Part shown: piece after piece, positions 55,892 to 64,000 of the stretch
How positions within the stretch are numbered: the first letter of the stretch is position 1
How the letters are laid out: each line of letters starts with the position of its first letter
NCBI RefSeq assembly: GCF_000495915.1
Contig: NZ_AOFQ01000074.1
Location: 1-64,000, forward strand
Source of the DNA: Stutzerimonas chloritidismutans AW-1
GTDB taxonomy: Bacteria; Pseudomonadota; Gammaproteobacteria; Pseudomonadales; Pseudomonadaceae
Length of the DNA stretch: 64,000 nucleotides
Direction of reading: 5' to 3'
The notes under the pieces: generated by a model
Seen by the model: the letters and a program-made list of their open reading frames with translations, nothing else
The model's database searches: none
What the model was told of the DNA's origin: nothing
Translations under genes and position numbers: made by a program

Positions 55892-57250
55892 TCAGTCGAC
55901 GAGCGTGGCCAGCGCCTCGCGTACCCGCAGCATGGCGGCATCGAGCGCTTCGGCGCTCTCATAATGTGGGCTGTCGGCGACGCATTCGTCGTCCAGCCAC
56001 AGGGTGAATTGATCGCCTTCGTCCTCGCGAAGTTCCAGCGCGTCCGGCCCGCCGGCAATCAACCGCTGGGTCAGGCTGCCGATCGCCTTCGGGTTGCTCA
56101 ACGGACGGGACAGCAGCAGCTCCTCGCCGTCGGGCGCAAAGAAACGAAAGCGGAACGCGCCGTCGGCCTCGCGGAAGCTGGCGAAGCGCGCCACCTTGCT
56201 GGACTTCTTCTTGGCTGGCGCTGCACTTTTAACTTCGCTACGGAAGTTGCGCAGGCCCACCGCTTCGCGCAGCTCACCAAGGAACGGCGTGGCGATTCGG
56301 CGCGCCTTGGCCGCGCCCGCCTGGAGAATGTCCTCCAGCTCGGCGGGCTTGGTGATCAGCTGGTGATACAGCTCGCGCGCCTCGCCCAGCTCGTTGTCGA
56401 GCAGCTCGAACAGGCGCTGCTTGGCATCGCCCCAGGCCAGCCCGTCGAGCAGCTCCTGGCGGAACGCATCCTGCTGCTGCGCGGTGGCGAACGCCTGGTA
56501 GAGGGTGAACAGGTGCGAGCTGTCGGGGTCCTTCGGCTCGCCCGGCAGGCGCGAGTCGGTGACGATGCGTGCGATCGCGCCCTTGAGCTCCTTGGCGCTG
56601 CCGAACAGCGGAATGGTGTTGTCGTAGCTCTTCGACATCTTGCGTCCGTCAAGGCCGGGCAGCGTGGCGACGCCTTCCTCGATCACCGCTTCCGGCAGGG
56701 TGAAGAACTCACGACCGTGACCGAACAGATGATTGAAGCGCTGAGCAATGTCGCGGGCCATTTCCACATGCTGGATCTGGTCGCGGCCAACCGGCACCTT
56801 GTGCGCGTTGAACATCAGGATGTCCGCCGCCATCAGCACCGGGTAGCTGTAGAGTCCCATGGTCACGCCGGCATCCGGGTCCTCGCCGTTCTCGACGTTC
56901 TTGTCCACCGAGGCCTTGTAGGCGTGGGCACGATTGAGCAACCCCTTGGCGGTGACGCAGGTGAGCAGCCAGGTCAGCTCGGGGATTTCCGGAACGTCGG
57001 ACTGACGATAGAAGGTCACGCGTTCGGCATCGAGGCCGCATGCCAACCAGGTCGCGGCAATCTCCAGGCGCGAGCGCTGGATACGCAGCGGGTCATCGCA
57101 CTTGATCAGCGCGTGGTAGTCGGCCAGGAAATAGAAGGAGTCGGCGGCCGCGTCGCGGCTGGCCAGGATGGCCGGGCGGATCGCGCCGGCGTAGTTGCCC
57201 AGGTGCGGCGTGCCGGTGGTGGTGATACCGGTCAGGATGCGGGTAGTCAT
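55892..57250 (-). CDS. trpS: Tryptophanyl-tRNA synthetase, long form with C-terminal extension
   Basis: This 452-aa enzyme charges tRNA-Trp. It has the class I signatures TGTPHLGNY (HIGH-like, residues 12-20) and KMSKS (about residue 205). The core ends near residue 340. A linker rich in Lys/Ala ([12 protein letters not shown]) leads into a ~95-residue domain ([40 protein letters not shown]) that resembles DUF1508/YegP-like repeats. Most bacterial TrpS lack this part; pseudomonads carry it. An alpha/beta-hydrolase gene is immediately upstream on the same strand. Confidence 0.93.
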   Translation of the reverse strand: MTTRILTGITTTGTPHLGNYAGAIRPAILASRDAAADSFYFLADYHALIKCDDPLRIQRSRLEIAATWLACGLDAERVTFYRQSDVPEIPELTWLLTCVTAKGLLNRAHAYKASVDKNVENGEDPDAGVTMGLYSYPVLMAADILMFNAHKVPVGRDQIQHVEMARDIAQRFNHLFGHGREFFTLPEAVIEEGVATLPGLDGRKMSKSYDNTIPLFGSAKELKGAIARIVTDSRLPGEPKDPDSSHLFTLYQAFATAQQQDAFRQELLDGLAWGDAKQRLFELLDNELGEARELYHQLITKPAELEDILQAGAAKARRIATPFLGELREAVGLRNFRSEVKSAAPAKKKSSKVARFASFREADGAFRFRFFAPDGEELLLSRPLSNPKAIGSLTQRLIAGGPDALELREDEGDQFTLWLDDECVADSPHYESAEALDAAMLRVREALATLVD

Positions 57251-57299
57251 GCAGTCATTCTCGATCGTTGAGCGCGGCGGAGAGGAGCAGGTTCGGGCA

Positions 57300-57926
57300 T
57301 CAAAGCCGCGGGGCTACCAGTTCCTTCAGTTCCACCAGCTTGCCATGAAAAAAGTGGCCGCATTCTGCCACTTTCAGCAGCTCATGGGGGTGCTGCAGCT
57401 GCGCGGAAAAGGTGTACACGGACTCGGCATCGATGACCTCGTCCTGCTCCGGCTGGATGATCGTCAGCTGGCAATCGTCAGCCAACGACAGCTCGACGAG
57501 GCGCGACACTGCCGGCGCCACCATCATCAGCCGCTGTACCGCCACGCCCTCCGCGTTCAAACGGTGGGCCAGCTTGCCGGCGACGAACCCGCCGAAGGAG
57601 AACCCCAGCAGCGTCAGCGGCAGCTCCGGATTCTGCTCGCGCAGCCAACGCAGCGCAGCCTCGGCGTCATCCACCTCGCCCTCGACCATGTCATGCGCGC
57701 CGGCGCTGCCGCCGACACCGCGATAATTGAAGCGCAGCGTGCTGTAGCCGGCGTCGCGAGCGGTGCGCTGCAGGGTCGAGACCACCTTGTTCAGCATGGT
57801 GCCGCCCTTGACCGGGTTCGGGTGGCAGATCAGCGCGAGCCCCGTCGGCTGCGATTGATCGAAGTACAGCGCTTCAAGGGTGCCGCAGGGGCCGTCGAGA
57901 TTGAGGGGGGTTTCGCGTTTCAACAA
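57300..57926 (-). CDS. Alpha/beta hydrolase (dienelactone-hydrolase-like)
   Basis: This 208-aa enzyme has the hydrolase core [13 protein letters not shown], a nucleophile elbow GFSFGG (Ser), and the catalytic His in ECGHFFHG near the end. Family members are small cytosolic hydrolases with unknown substrates. The start is a TTG at 57926 with GGAG eight bases upstream, as no early ATG exists. It is likely co-transcribed with trpS, whose start is 49 bp downstream. Confidence 0.85.
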   Translation of the reverse strand: MLKRETPLNLDGPCGTLEALYFDQSQPTGLALICHPNPVKGGTMLNKVVSTLQRTARDAGYSTLRFNYRGVGGSAGAHDMVEGEVDDAEAALRWLREQNPELPLTLLGFSFGGFVAGKLAHRLNAEGVAVQRLMMVAPAVSRLVELSLADDCQLTIIQPEQDEVIDAESVYTFSAQLQHPHELLKVAECGHFFHGKLVELKELVAPRL

Positions 57927-58064
57927 AGCAGGAACTCCGTGACCTTGGGACGAGTCGACTCGTCTTGCTAACTAGCTGCCAATAACCGCCGCCTCGCGTC
58001 GCGGTATACAGAGCAGGTACGAGACGTTAACGTAAGCACAGCCGTTTATATAGAGGAAGGACTC

Positions 58065-58496
58065 GTGGAACAGACCCTCGCGACCTGGTTGCTCCCGATC
58101 GTCGGCCTGATCGCCGGCATCGCCATCGGTTATCTGGTGGCACGCAGCAGCGCACCGAACCGCACACAGCGTCAGGTCGATGACCTGCAAGAGCGTTTCG
58201 ACACTTATCAGAGTGAGGTGGTTACCCACTTCAACACCACCGCCAGCCTGCTGCGCAAACTGACCAACAACTATCAGGACATTCAGGATCACCTGTCCGA
58301 CGGCGCCAGCCGCCTCGCACTCGACGAACAGACCCGTCAACGCCTGATGGCCGCACTGCACAGCGAAGAGAACCACGGCACCCGTGAGCGTCTCTCGTCG
58401 CCGGCCTTCACCGAGCCGCCGAAGGACTATGCGCCCAAGGGCGACGACACCCCCGGTACCCTGCACGAGAATTTCGGCCTGAAAAGCCGTCACTGA
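58065..58496 (+). CDS. zapG: ZapG/YhcB-family (DUF1043) inner-membrane protein
   Basis: This 143-aa protein has one N-terminal membrane span (LLPIVGLIAGIAIGYLVA) and a coiled coil (RQVDDLQERFDTYQSEVVTH). ZapG (YhcB) links division and envelope synthesis in E. coli. The start is a GTG at 58065 with GAGGAAGG upstream. It is divergent from the hydrolase gene, with the intergenic gap of about 138 bp likely holding both promoters. Confidence 0.88.
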   Translation: MEQTLATWLLPIVGLIAGIAIGYLVARSSAPNRTQRQVDDLQERFDTYQSEVVTHFNTTASLLRKLTNNYQDIQDHLSDGASRLALDEQTRQRLMAALHSEENHGTRERLSSPAFTEPPKDYAPKGDDTPGTLHENFGLKSRH

Positions 58497-58503
58497 CCGA
58501 TCC

Positions 58504-58528
58504 GCCTGGCGCAGCCGCTGCGCCAGGC
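58504..58528. terminator. Bidirectional hairpin terminator
   Basis: A 10-bp perfect stem (GCCTGGCGCA with TGCGCCAGGC, five-base loop) separates convergent zapG and nadC. Confidence 0.72.
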
Positions 58529-58548
58529 ACCGCAACCTCGCCCCGCCC

Positions 58549-59397
58549 TTACTGCCGCAAGCGCATCGACAGGTCCACCGCCCGCACATGCTTGGTCAGC
58601 GCGCCGATGGAGATGTAGTCCACCCCCGTTTCCGCCACGCTGCGCAGCGTTTCATCGCTGATGCCGCCCGACGCTTCGAGCTTGGCCCGCCCCCCATTGA
58701 TGGCCACCGCGGTGCGCATGTCATCCAGACTGAGCTCGTCCAGCATGACGATATCGGCACCTGCTAGTAGCGCCTGCTCAAGCTCGCCCAGACTCTCCAC
58801 CTCGATCTCCACCGGCTTGCCCGGCGCGATGCGATGTGCAGCAGCAACCGCCTCGGCGATGCCACCGCAAGCGGCGATGTGGTTTTCCTTGATCAGGAAG
58901 GCGTCGTACAAACCGATGCGGTGGTTGTGGCAGCCACCGCAGGTAACGGCATACTTCTGCGCCAGGCGCAGCCCGGGTATGGTCTTGCGCGTATCGAGCA
59001 AACGCACGCCGGTCCCGTCGACCATGTCCGCGTAGTGACGACAGCGAGTCGCCACACCCGACAGCAGTTGCAGAAAATTCAGCGCACTGCGCTCGCCGGT
59101 GAGCAGCGCCCGCGCCGGCCCCTCGAGATGGAACAGCACCCGGTCAGCCCCGACACGGTCACCATCGGCAACCTGCCAGTGAACCGCAACGCGTGGGTCG
59201 ACTTGGCGGAATACGGCGTCTACCCATGCCGTTCCACTGATCACTGCCTCCTCGCGAGTGATGACCGACGCATGCGCCAGCCGCTCGGCTGGAATCAACT
59301 GCGCCGTGATGTCACCACTTCCGACGTCCTCGGCGAGCGCGCGACGAACGTTGGCATCGATTTCTGCAGATAGATCGGCAAGTGTAAGATTCGGCAT
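58549..59397 (-). CDS. nadC: Nicotinate-nucleotide pyrophosphorylase (quinolinate phosphoribosyltransferase) NadC
   Basis: This 282-aa enzyme makes nicotinate mononucleotide from quinolinate and PRPP in NAD synthesis. Signatures include [23 protein letters not shown] N-terminus, [40 protein letters not shown] and [20 protein letters not shown]. The ATG at 59397 gives the expected length. It is divergent from the DUF1631 gene, separated by a 425-bp region. Confidence 0.94.
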   Translation of the reverse strand: MPNLTLADLSAEIDANVRRALAEDVGSGDITAQLIPAERLAHASVITREEAVISGTAWVDAVFRQVDPRVAVHWQVADGDRVGADRVLFHLEGPARALLTGERSALNFLQLLSGVATRCRHYADMVDGTGVRLLDTRKTIPGLRLAQKYAVTCGGCHNHRIGLYDAFLIKENHIAACGGIAEAVAAAHRIAPGKPVEIEVESLGELEQALLAGADIVMLDELSLDDMRTAVAINGGRAKLEASGGISDETLRSVAETGVDYISIGALTKHVRAVDLSMRLRQ

Positions 59398-59822
59398 GGC
59401 TGACTCCTGAAGATTGCGCGGAGTATAAAGGCTGATTGCTCGCTAACGCAGCGCCAACCTGCGCATCCCGGACGGGTATTCGAGAGGCTTTTTTTACCTC
59501 CCGGCGGAAAACCTGCGAGTATCTGTGAGCCAAGTCATGTCCAATGAAAAACCGGCCTTGGCATCGCAATCCGATGCTTATAATGCCCTTCAAGAATATT
59601 GACGCCACCGAAATGGCGACACCTTACTGACGAGGTGTCGTTGTAAAATCAGACCGCTCGGCTATGCTGCGCTGGATCCGGTTCGACAGAAGAAACCCGC
59701 ACTAGATTGCGGGCTCGCCCGGAACCTTCCGCCTTGCCCTGCCGATTTGGTTACCCTTACAAGACGCTGTTTGAAGCTGGCGTTGTGACCGCCGTTAAGC
59801 AGGCGACCGCAGGAGAGTCTCG
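59398..59822 (+). other. 425-bp intergenic region with structured leader of the DUF1631 gene
   Basis: No protein-coding gene is supported. A sigma-70-like promoter at 59558-59584 would start RNA near 59591 and give a leader of about 230 nt. That leader folds several hairpins: CGCCA/TGGCG around 59603-59618, an 8-bp stem CGACACCT/AGGTGTCG at 59617-59640 and CCCGCA/TGCGGG at about 59697-59714. It may be a long 5' UTR, a riboregulator or an unannotated small RNA. Ribosome site before the ATG is GGAGAG. Confidence 0.45.
59558..59584 (+). promoter_or_regulatory. Sigma-70-like promoter upstream of DUF1631 gene
   Basis: TTGGCA (59558-59563) and TATAAT (59579-59584) are 15 bp apart, with TGC just before the -10 box. 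The perfect -10 box is rare in this GC-rich window. Confidence 0.55.
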
Positions 59823-62078
59823 ATGCGAACCGATGCGAAAGTGGTGCACCTGAACAAGGCAGCCCCTGAGCACAAGCCTTCTTCACCAGCAGGCCGCCTG
59901 CCTGTGGCGCTCATCAGCGTGCGCGACAAGGCCGCCCAACAGCTGCGTCAGGCCTTGCAGTCGCTGTTCGACAACGCCGATGACTCGCTCTTCGAAATCG
60001 CCGATCGTGCGAGCAGCAACGTCGAACAGAACGCGTTTTTCGAAGCCATGCGTGATTTGCGCATGAAGCGCCGCAACATCGAACGCGGCTTTCTGCAACA
60101 GCTGTTCGAAGCATTCGCCAAACTCAATCAGTATGAGATCGGCAAGCCGCCGGTGCTGGACAATGTGTCGTTCGACAGTCTTTCACTTGTGCAGAACGAT
60201 GAGCTGGAAGAGTCGGTAGCCGTCGACACCATGGTCGCGAAAGTCATGAGTCGTGCGGCTCAACCGCTGGGGCACCTGACCACTCGTTTCAATGCGCTGA
60301 TCAGCAAGAAGCTCGATGACAAGAGCAACCCGCTCGGCCCGCACGCACTCTGCGACTACTTCATCGAGGCCAGCAGCAGCCTTGGGGTAGAGATCAAGGT
60401 CAAGCTGATCATCTTCAAGCTCTTCGAAAAATACGTGCTCGGGGATATCGACCAACTCTATGCCGAAGCTAACCAGACCCTGGTCGCTGCCGGCATCCTG
60501 CCAGAGCTGCACTCCGCCCCGCCCCGCCGCCAGCAGCGCCCCGGCGCGCCAGCCGGAAGCCATGCACCATCAGCACCACTTGGCCAGGCTGCACATGTCG
60601 ACGAGGGACTGCAGGAAGCCGCATTCAGCGCACTGCACAGCCTGCTTTCAGAGCTCCGTGGCAGCAGCATGCTGCCGGCGCGCAACATCCCCAGCGATGC
60701 GATCCCGATCTCCAGTGGCGACCTCCTCCGCCTGCTGTCGCACATGCAGGCGCGCGCGCCGCAGACCGTCGACGAGTTCGATCTTCAGGAGCAGCTGGCC
60801 GGCCTGCTGAGCCGAGTCAGTGCCAAGACCGGCAAGTCCCGCGTGGTTGGCGAGATAGACGACGATGTGATCAACCTCGTCTCCATGCTGTTCGAATTCA
60901 TACTCGATGACCGCACCCTGCCCGACTCGCTAAAGGCCCTGATCGGTCGCCTGCAGATCCCGCTTCTCAAGGTCGCGGTATTGGACAAGACCTTCTTCAG
61001 CCGCGGCAGCCATCCGGCACGCCGCCTGCTTAACGAGATTGCCTCGGCAGCGATGGGCTGGGGCGATCAGGATGAAGCGCAGCGGGACAGTCTCTACCAG
61101 AAGATCGAGCAGATCGTGGCTCGACTGCTCAACGACTTCACTGACGATCCGGCCATTTTCTCCGAGCTGCTGGCCGACTTCCTTGCCTTCATCGGCGATG
61201 AGCGCCGCCGTAGCGAGCTGCTCGAGCAACGCACCCGCGATGCCGAGGAAGGCCGCGCCAAGGCCGAGATCGCCCGACAGGAAGTTGAGCGCGCCCTGAA
61301 CCAGCGCTTGCTCGGCAAGACGCTTCCGGAAGTCGTGGTGCGGCTGCTACAGGAAGCCTGGAGCAAGGTTCTGCTGCTTACCTGTCTGAAACACGGCACC
61401 CAGTCCGAAGAGTGGCAGGCCGCCCTGGACACGATGGACGATCTGGTGTGGAGCGTTACCCCTCACGAAGACGAAGAATCGCGCGCACGCCTGCTGGAGC
61501 TGGTCCCGAGCCTGCTTAAAGCGCTGCGCGACGGACTGGTCAGCGCCGCCTTCGACCCTTTTTCCACCGGCGACTTCTTTACCCAGCTCGAAGCGCTCCA
61601 TGTCCAGACCCTGCAGCGCTTCCAGCAACCGCAGAGCGCTCCCAGCGAGGCGCCAGCGGACGACAGCACTTCAGCGGAGTCAGCGGCAACTCCGATAGCA
61701 ACCACACCGGCAATGGTCGAAGTGGTCGACGAGATCGTCCTGCTTGCACCTGGCGAGAGCCGCGAGCAGGAACCGGAAATCAGCCTGCCGGATAACGATG
61801 TCGCGCTGGTCCAGGTCGACAATCTGCGCGTCGGCAGCTGGGTGGAGTTCCAGGAAGACGAAGAACACAAGCTGCGCTGCAAGCTGGCAGCGGTGATCAA
61901 GCCCACCGGCAAGTACATCTTCGTTAATCGCACCGGCATGAAAGTCCTGGAAAAGACCCGCATGGGCCTGGCGACCGAATTCCAGCGCGGCGCCATTCGG
62001 CTACTCAACGACACCCTGCTGTTCGACCGCGCGCTGGAGTCGGTCATCGGCAACCTGCGCAAGCTGAAGAACACCTGA
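59823..62078 (+). CDS. DUF1631 family protein
   Basis: This 751-aa protein is mostly helical and cytosolic. Landmarks are SVRDKAAQQLRQALQSLFDN at the start, a central LDKTFFSRGSHPARRLLNEI and LAWGWGDQDEAQRD-like region, a coiled coil around residues 455-500, and a short beta-rich C-terminal domain (LRVGSWVEFQEDEEHKLRCK) that faintly resembles a PilZ fold. Its role is unknown. Two Asp/Glu-rich linkers lie before the last domain. It is preceded by a structured leader. Confidence 0.85.
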   Translation: MRTDAKVVHLNKAAPEHKPSSPAGRLPVALISVRDKAAQQLRQALQSLFDNADDSLFEIADRASSNVEQNAFFEAMRDLRMKRRNIERGFLQQLFEAFAKLNQYEIGKPPVLDNVSFDSLSLVQNDELEESVAVDTMVAKVMSRAAQPLGHLTTRFNALISKKLDDKSNPLGPHALCDYFIEASSSLGVEIKVKLIIFKLFEKYVLGDIDQLYAEANQTLVAAGILPELHSAPPRRQQRPGAPAGSHAPSAPLGQAAHVDEGLQEAAFSALHSLLSELRGSSMLPARNIPSDAIPISSGDLLRLLSHMQARAPQTVDEFDLQEQLAGLLSRVSAKTGKSRVVGEIDDDVINLVSMLFEFILDDRTLPDSLKALIGRLQIPLLKVAVLDKTFFSRGSHPARRLLNEIASAAMGWGDQDEAQRDSLYQKIEQIVARLLNDFTDDPAIFSELLADFLAFIGDERRRSELLEQRTRDAEEGRAKAEIARQEVERALNQRLLGKTLPEVVVRLLQEAWSKVLLLTCLKHGTQSEEWQAALDTMDDLVWSVTPHEDEESRARLLELVPSLLKALRDGLVSAAFDPFSTGDFFTQLEALHVQTLQRFQQPQSAPSEAPADDSTSAESAATPIATTPAMVEVVDEIVLLAPGESREQEPEISLPDNDVALVQVDNLRVGSWVEFQEDEEHKLRCKLAAVIKPTGKYIFVNRTGMKVLEKTRMGLATEFQRGAIRLLNDTLLFDRALESVIGNLRKLKNT

Positions 62079-62199
62079 CAACCCCCAAGGGCATGCCGCC
62101 CGGCATGCCCGCCAGCCCTCCGCGCGGCAAAGCGCCGCACTTCGCGCTTGGCTTTTGACCCTGCACAGCTAGAATGCCTGCATTCCATTCGAGGTGCCC

Positions 62200-62373
62200 A
62201 TGCCAAGCCGCCTGAAGCCCGAAGATCAGCAGCGCGTCGATGAATACCTCCGCGCCCCGCAACACCAGGTCGAGCGCCAGCCGTTTCGCCCCTGGCTTCT
62301 TCTGCTTGTGGTACTGGTCGTGGTGATCGGGCTCGGGTTATTGAGCCGCCTCTTGAGCCGCCTTGTGCTTTGA
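62200..62373 (+). CDS. DUF3094 small membrane protein
   Basis: This 57-aa protein starts MPSRLKPEDQQRVDEYLRAP and ends in one hydrophobic span (WLLLLVVLVVVIGLGLLSRL). This matches the DUF3094 family seen widely in pseudomonads. GAGGTG lies five bases before the ATG at 62200. It precedes the NADH dehydrogenase gene by 53 bp and may be its partner. Confidence 0.8.
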   Translation: MPSRLKPEDQQRVDEYLRAPQHQVERQPFRPWLLLLVVLVVVIGLGLLSRLLSRLVL

Positions 62374-62426
62374 GCTCCGCTCGCCAGGCCGCCCCGCCGT
62401 TTCCCTTGCAGCTATGAGTCACTCCC

Positions 62427-63722
62427 ATGTCACATCGAGTCGTAATCGTCGGCGGTGGCGCCGGCGGTCTGGAGCTTGCTACCCGCCTGGGTAGAACCCT
62501 GGGCAAGCGTGGCAAAGCCCGCATCACCCTGGTCGACGCCAACCTCACACACATCTGGAAGCCGCTGCTGCACGAAGTCGCCGCCGGCTCCTTGAACTCG
62601 TCCGCTGACGAACTCAACTACGTCGCTCAGGCCAAATGGAATCACTTCGAGTTCCAGATGGGCCGCATGGCAGGCCTGGATCGCGCGAGCAAATGCATTC
62701 GACTGGAAGCGACGCGCGACGAGTTTGGCGTGGAACTGGTCCCGTCACGCGCACTGAACTACGACACGCTGGTGATTGCCGTCGGCAGCACGACCAACGA
62801 CTTCGGCACCTCGGGGGCTTCCGAGCACTGCATCTTCCTTGATACGCGCGAGCAGGCCGAGCGCTTCCACCGGCAACTGCTGAGCCATTACATGAAGGCG
62901 CATGCAGGCGAGGGAGCCTCGAGCAACATCAGCATGGCCATCGTCGGAGCCGGCGCTACCGGCGTGGAGCTGGCTGCAGAACTGCTGCACGCCGCCAAGG
63001 AGCTGGCGGCCTACGGCCTCGATGGCATCAAGCCGGAGGATGTAAACATCACCCTCATCGAGGCCGGCCCGAAAGTCCTGCCGGCACTGCCTGAGCGCAT
63101 CAGCCAGCCGGTGCACCAGACACTGCTGGACCTGGGCGTCACGGTGCTCACGGGCGCCGCCGTCAGCGAAGTCACCGCCGAGGGCCTGCACACCAAGCAG
63201 GGCGAGTTCGTCCAGGCCAGCCTCAAGGTGTGGGCCGCCGGGATCAAGGCACCCGCCTTCCTTCACGAACTGGATGGCCTGGAAACCAACCGCATTAACC
63301 AGCTGGTCGTCCACCCGACACTGCAGAGCACGCGCGACGAGAACATCTTCGCATTCGGCGACTGCGCCGCCTGCCCGCAGCCGGACAGCGACCGCAATGT
63401 CCCACCCCGTGCACAGGCAGCCCATCAGCAGGCCTCGATGCTGGCCCGCTCGATCCACAACCGACTGGAAGGCAAGCCGCTGCCGACCTATCGCTACAAG
63501 GACTACGGCTCACTGATTTCGCTGTCAAGCTTCTCGGCAGTAGGCAATCTGATGGGTAACCTGACCGGCAACGTGATGCTCGAAGGCTGGCTGGCACGAA
63601 TGTTCTATATCTCGCTCTACCGCATGCACCAGATCGCGCTGTATGGCATCGCTCGCACGCTGCTGATGATGCTTGGCGACAAGCTCAGCCGCACGACGGA
63701 GCCGCGCCTGAAGCTCCATTGA
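62427..63722 (+). CDS. ndh: Type II NADH dehydrogenase (NDH-2)
   Basis: This 431-aa flavoprotein passes electrons from NADH to quinone without pumping protons. The FAD-binding motif is VVIVGGGAGGLELA (residues 5-18), the NAD-binding motif is AIVGAGATGVELAAEL (about 171-186), and the second FAD motif is ENIFAFGDCAA. A hydrophobic C-terminal region (ARMFYISLYRMHQIALYGIA) anchors it to the membrane. It follows the DUF3094 gene and ends before a terminator region. Confidence 0.93.
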   Translation: MSHRVVIVGGGAGGLELATRLGRTLGKRGKARITLVDANLTHIWKPLLHEVAAGSLNSSADELNYVAQAKWNHFEFQMGRMAGLDRASKCIRLEATRDEFGVELVPSRALNYDTLVIAVGSTTNDFGTSGASEHCIFLDTREQAERFHRQLLSHYMKAHAGEGASSNISMAIVGAGATGVELAAELLHAAKELAAYGLDGIKPEDVNITLIEAGPKVLPALPERISQPVHQTLLDLGVTVLTGAAVSEVTAEGLHTKQGEFVQASLKVWAAGIKAPAFLHELDGLETNRINQLVVHPTLQSTRDENIFAFGDCAACPQPDSDRNVPPRAQAAHQQASMLARSIHNRLEGKPLPTYRYKDYGSLISLSSFSAVGNLMGNLTGNVMLEGWLARMFYISLYRMHQIALYGIARTLLMMLGDKLSRTTEPRLKLH

Positions 63723-63729
63723 CGCAGAA

Positions 63730-63753
63730 AAGGCGCACCCCTGGGTGCGCCTT
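63730..63753. terminator. Hairpin after ndh
   Basis: AAGGCGCACCC and GGGTGCGCCTT form an 11-bp inverted repeat with two bases between, 8 bp after the ndh stop. On the minus strand it is followed by TTTTC. Confidence 0.7.
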
Positions 63754-63781
63754 GAATGTGCCGAGAAGAAATCGCAGGCAA

Positions 63782-63818
63782 TAAAAAAGCTGGATGTCCG
63801 CGAGGACATCCAGCTTTT
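63782..63818 (-). terminator. Rho-independent terminator of the tRNA operon
   Basis: A 15-bp perfect stem (AAAAGCTGGATGTCC with GGACATCCAGCTTTT) closes on a GCGA tetraloop (TCGC on the minus strand). Reading the minus strand, the stem is followed by a T run, so it ends transcription from the tRNA genes. It lies 23 bp past tRNA-Lys. It may also back up the ndh terminator. Confidence 0.85.
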
Positions 63819-63840
63819 CATGCTTCCTGAGAAGCCCGTA

Positions 63841-63916
63841 TGGTGGGTCGTGTAGGATTCGAACCTACGACCAATTGGTTAAAAGCCAACTGCTCTACCA
63901 ACTGAGCTAACGACCC
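63841..63916 (-). tRNA. tRNA-Lys (anticodon UUU)
   Basis: The 76-nt minus-strand sequence begins GGGTCGTTAGCTCAGTTGG, has the anticodon loop CTTTTAA (UUU), the T-loop GGTTCGAATCC and an encoded CCA end. The acceptor stem GGGTCGT pairs with ACGACCC. It is the second tRNA of the pair, 5 bp from tRNA-Pro. Confidence 0.96.
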
Positions 63917-63921
63917 AAAAA

Positions 63922-63998
63922 TGGTCGGGGTAGGGGGATTCGAACTCCCGACATCCTGCTCCCAAAGCAGGCGCGCTACCGGACTGCGCTATACCCCG
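63922..63998 (-). tRNA. tRNA-Pro (anticodon UGG)
   Basis: The 77-nt minus-strand sequence begins CGGGGTATAGCGCAGTCCGG, has the anticodon loop TTTGGGA (UGG), the T-loop GTTCGAATCC and an encoded CCA end. It is complete, with two bases left before the window edge. It is first in the tRNA-Pro/tRNA-Lys operon. Confidence 0.95.
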
Positions 63999-64000
63999 AT

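Overview
This window is chromosomal DNA from a high-GC gammaproteobacterium, most likely Pseudomonas in the broad sense (Stutzerimonas stutzeri-like). The evidence is the gene content (FtnA-type ferritin, DksA2 with a COG0523 GTPase, AmpD-AmpE, long-form TrpS, DUF3094 protein) and protein sequences that read like Pseudomonas orthologues. No phage, insertion sequence, integron or CRISPR array was seen. The first 21 bases are a pure C run inside a gene, which looks like a contig edge or sequencing artefact.

Layout. 1-6033 (minus): an operon for a 2-oxoglutarate/Fe(II) dioxygenase, a VOC protein, a BMP-family binding protein, an ABC ATPase and two permeases (the last cut by the window edge). 6193-16642: DUF2231 protein with a PQQ-type sugar dehydrogenase, a DMT exporter, a VOC protein, a phytase-like esterase, a CNNM/CorC transporter, an AhpD-like protein with a divergent AraC regulator, and an ArsR regulator with an old yellow enzyme. 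16681-21227: a GST remnant, a GlxA-type regulator with an MFS transporter, GIY-YIG and VOC proteins, and a lipoprotein coupled to rutR. 21224-26592: rutR and rutABCDEF for uracil catabolism, with rutF broken by a 16-bp tandem duplication. 26662-28971: a Zur-type operator and the zinc-starvation genes dksA2, a zigA-like gene and a frameshifted DUF1826 gene. 28988-36999: a Cys-rich copper-storage protein, YigZ, adenine deaminase, a Bcr/CflA exporter with a divergent TetR regulator, and copZ/copA/cueR. 37070-47633: a chemoreceptor, ferritin, a complete RND efflux operon, a RIO kinase and Ada. 47686-59397: TatD, a second chemoreceptor, AmpE/AmpD, endonuclease V, GlxA, ZapE, TrpS, a hydrolase, ZapG and NadC. 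59398-63998: a structured leader and DUF1631 protein, DUF3094, NDH-2, and tRNA-Pro/tRNA-Lys.

Main observation. The dioxygenase/BMP-transporter operon and the rut operon lie 16 kb apart but carry near-copies of one promoter. Each has a GCAC-N7-GTGC dyad (NtrC-like), then 9 nt later a GACCA-NN-TGGTC box (the RutR consensus, one mismatch in one copy), then 53-54 nt later a sigma-54 -24/-12 element. The two regulatory stretches match at 30 of 37 positions. This suggests the two operons form one nitrogen-starvation, pyrimidine-responsive regulon. The dioxygenase (thymine-hydroxylase or nucleoside-hydroxylase type by fold family) and the transporter may feed nucleosides or modified pyrimidines into Rut catabolism. 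The rut cluster has no rutG permease next to it, and the co-regulated ABC transporter could fill that role.

Other regulatory sites read from sequence include two back-to-back CueR promoters, sigma-28 promoters before both chemoreceptors, a TtgR-like operator, a candidate ArsR operator and a candidate Ada box.
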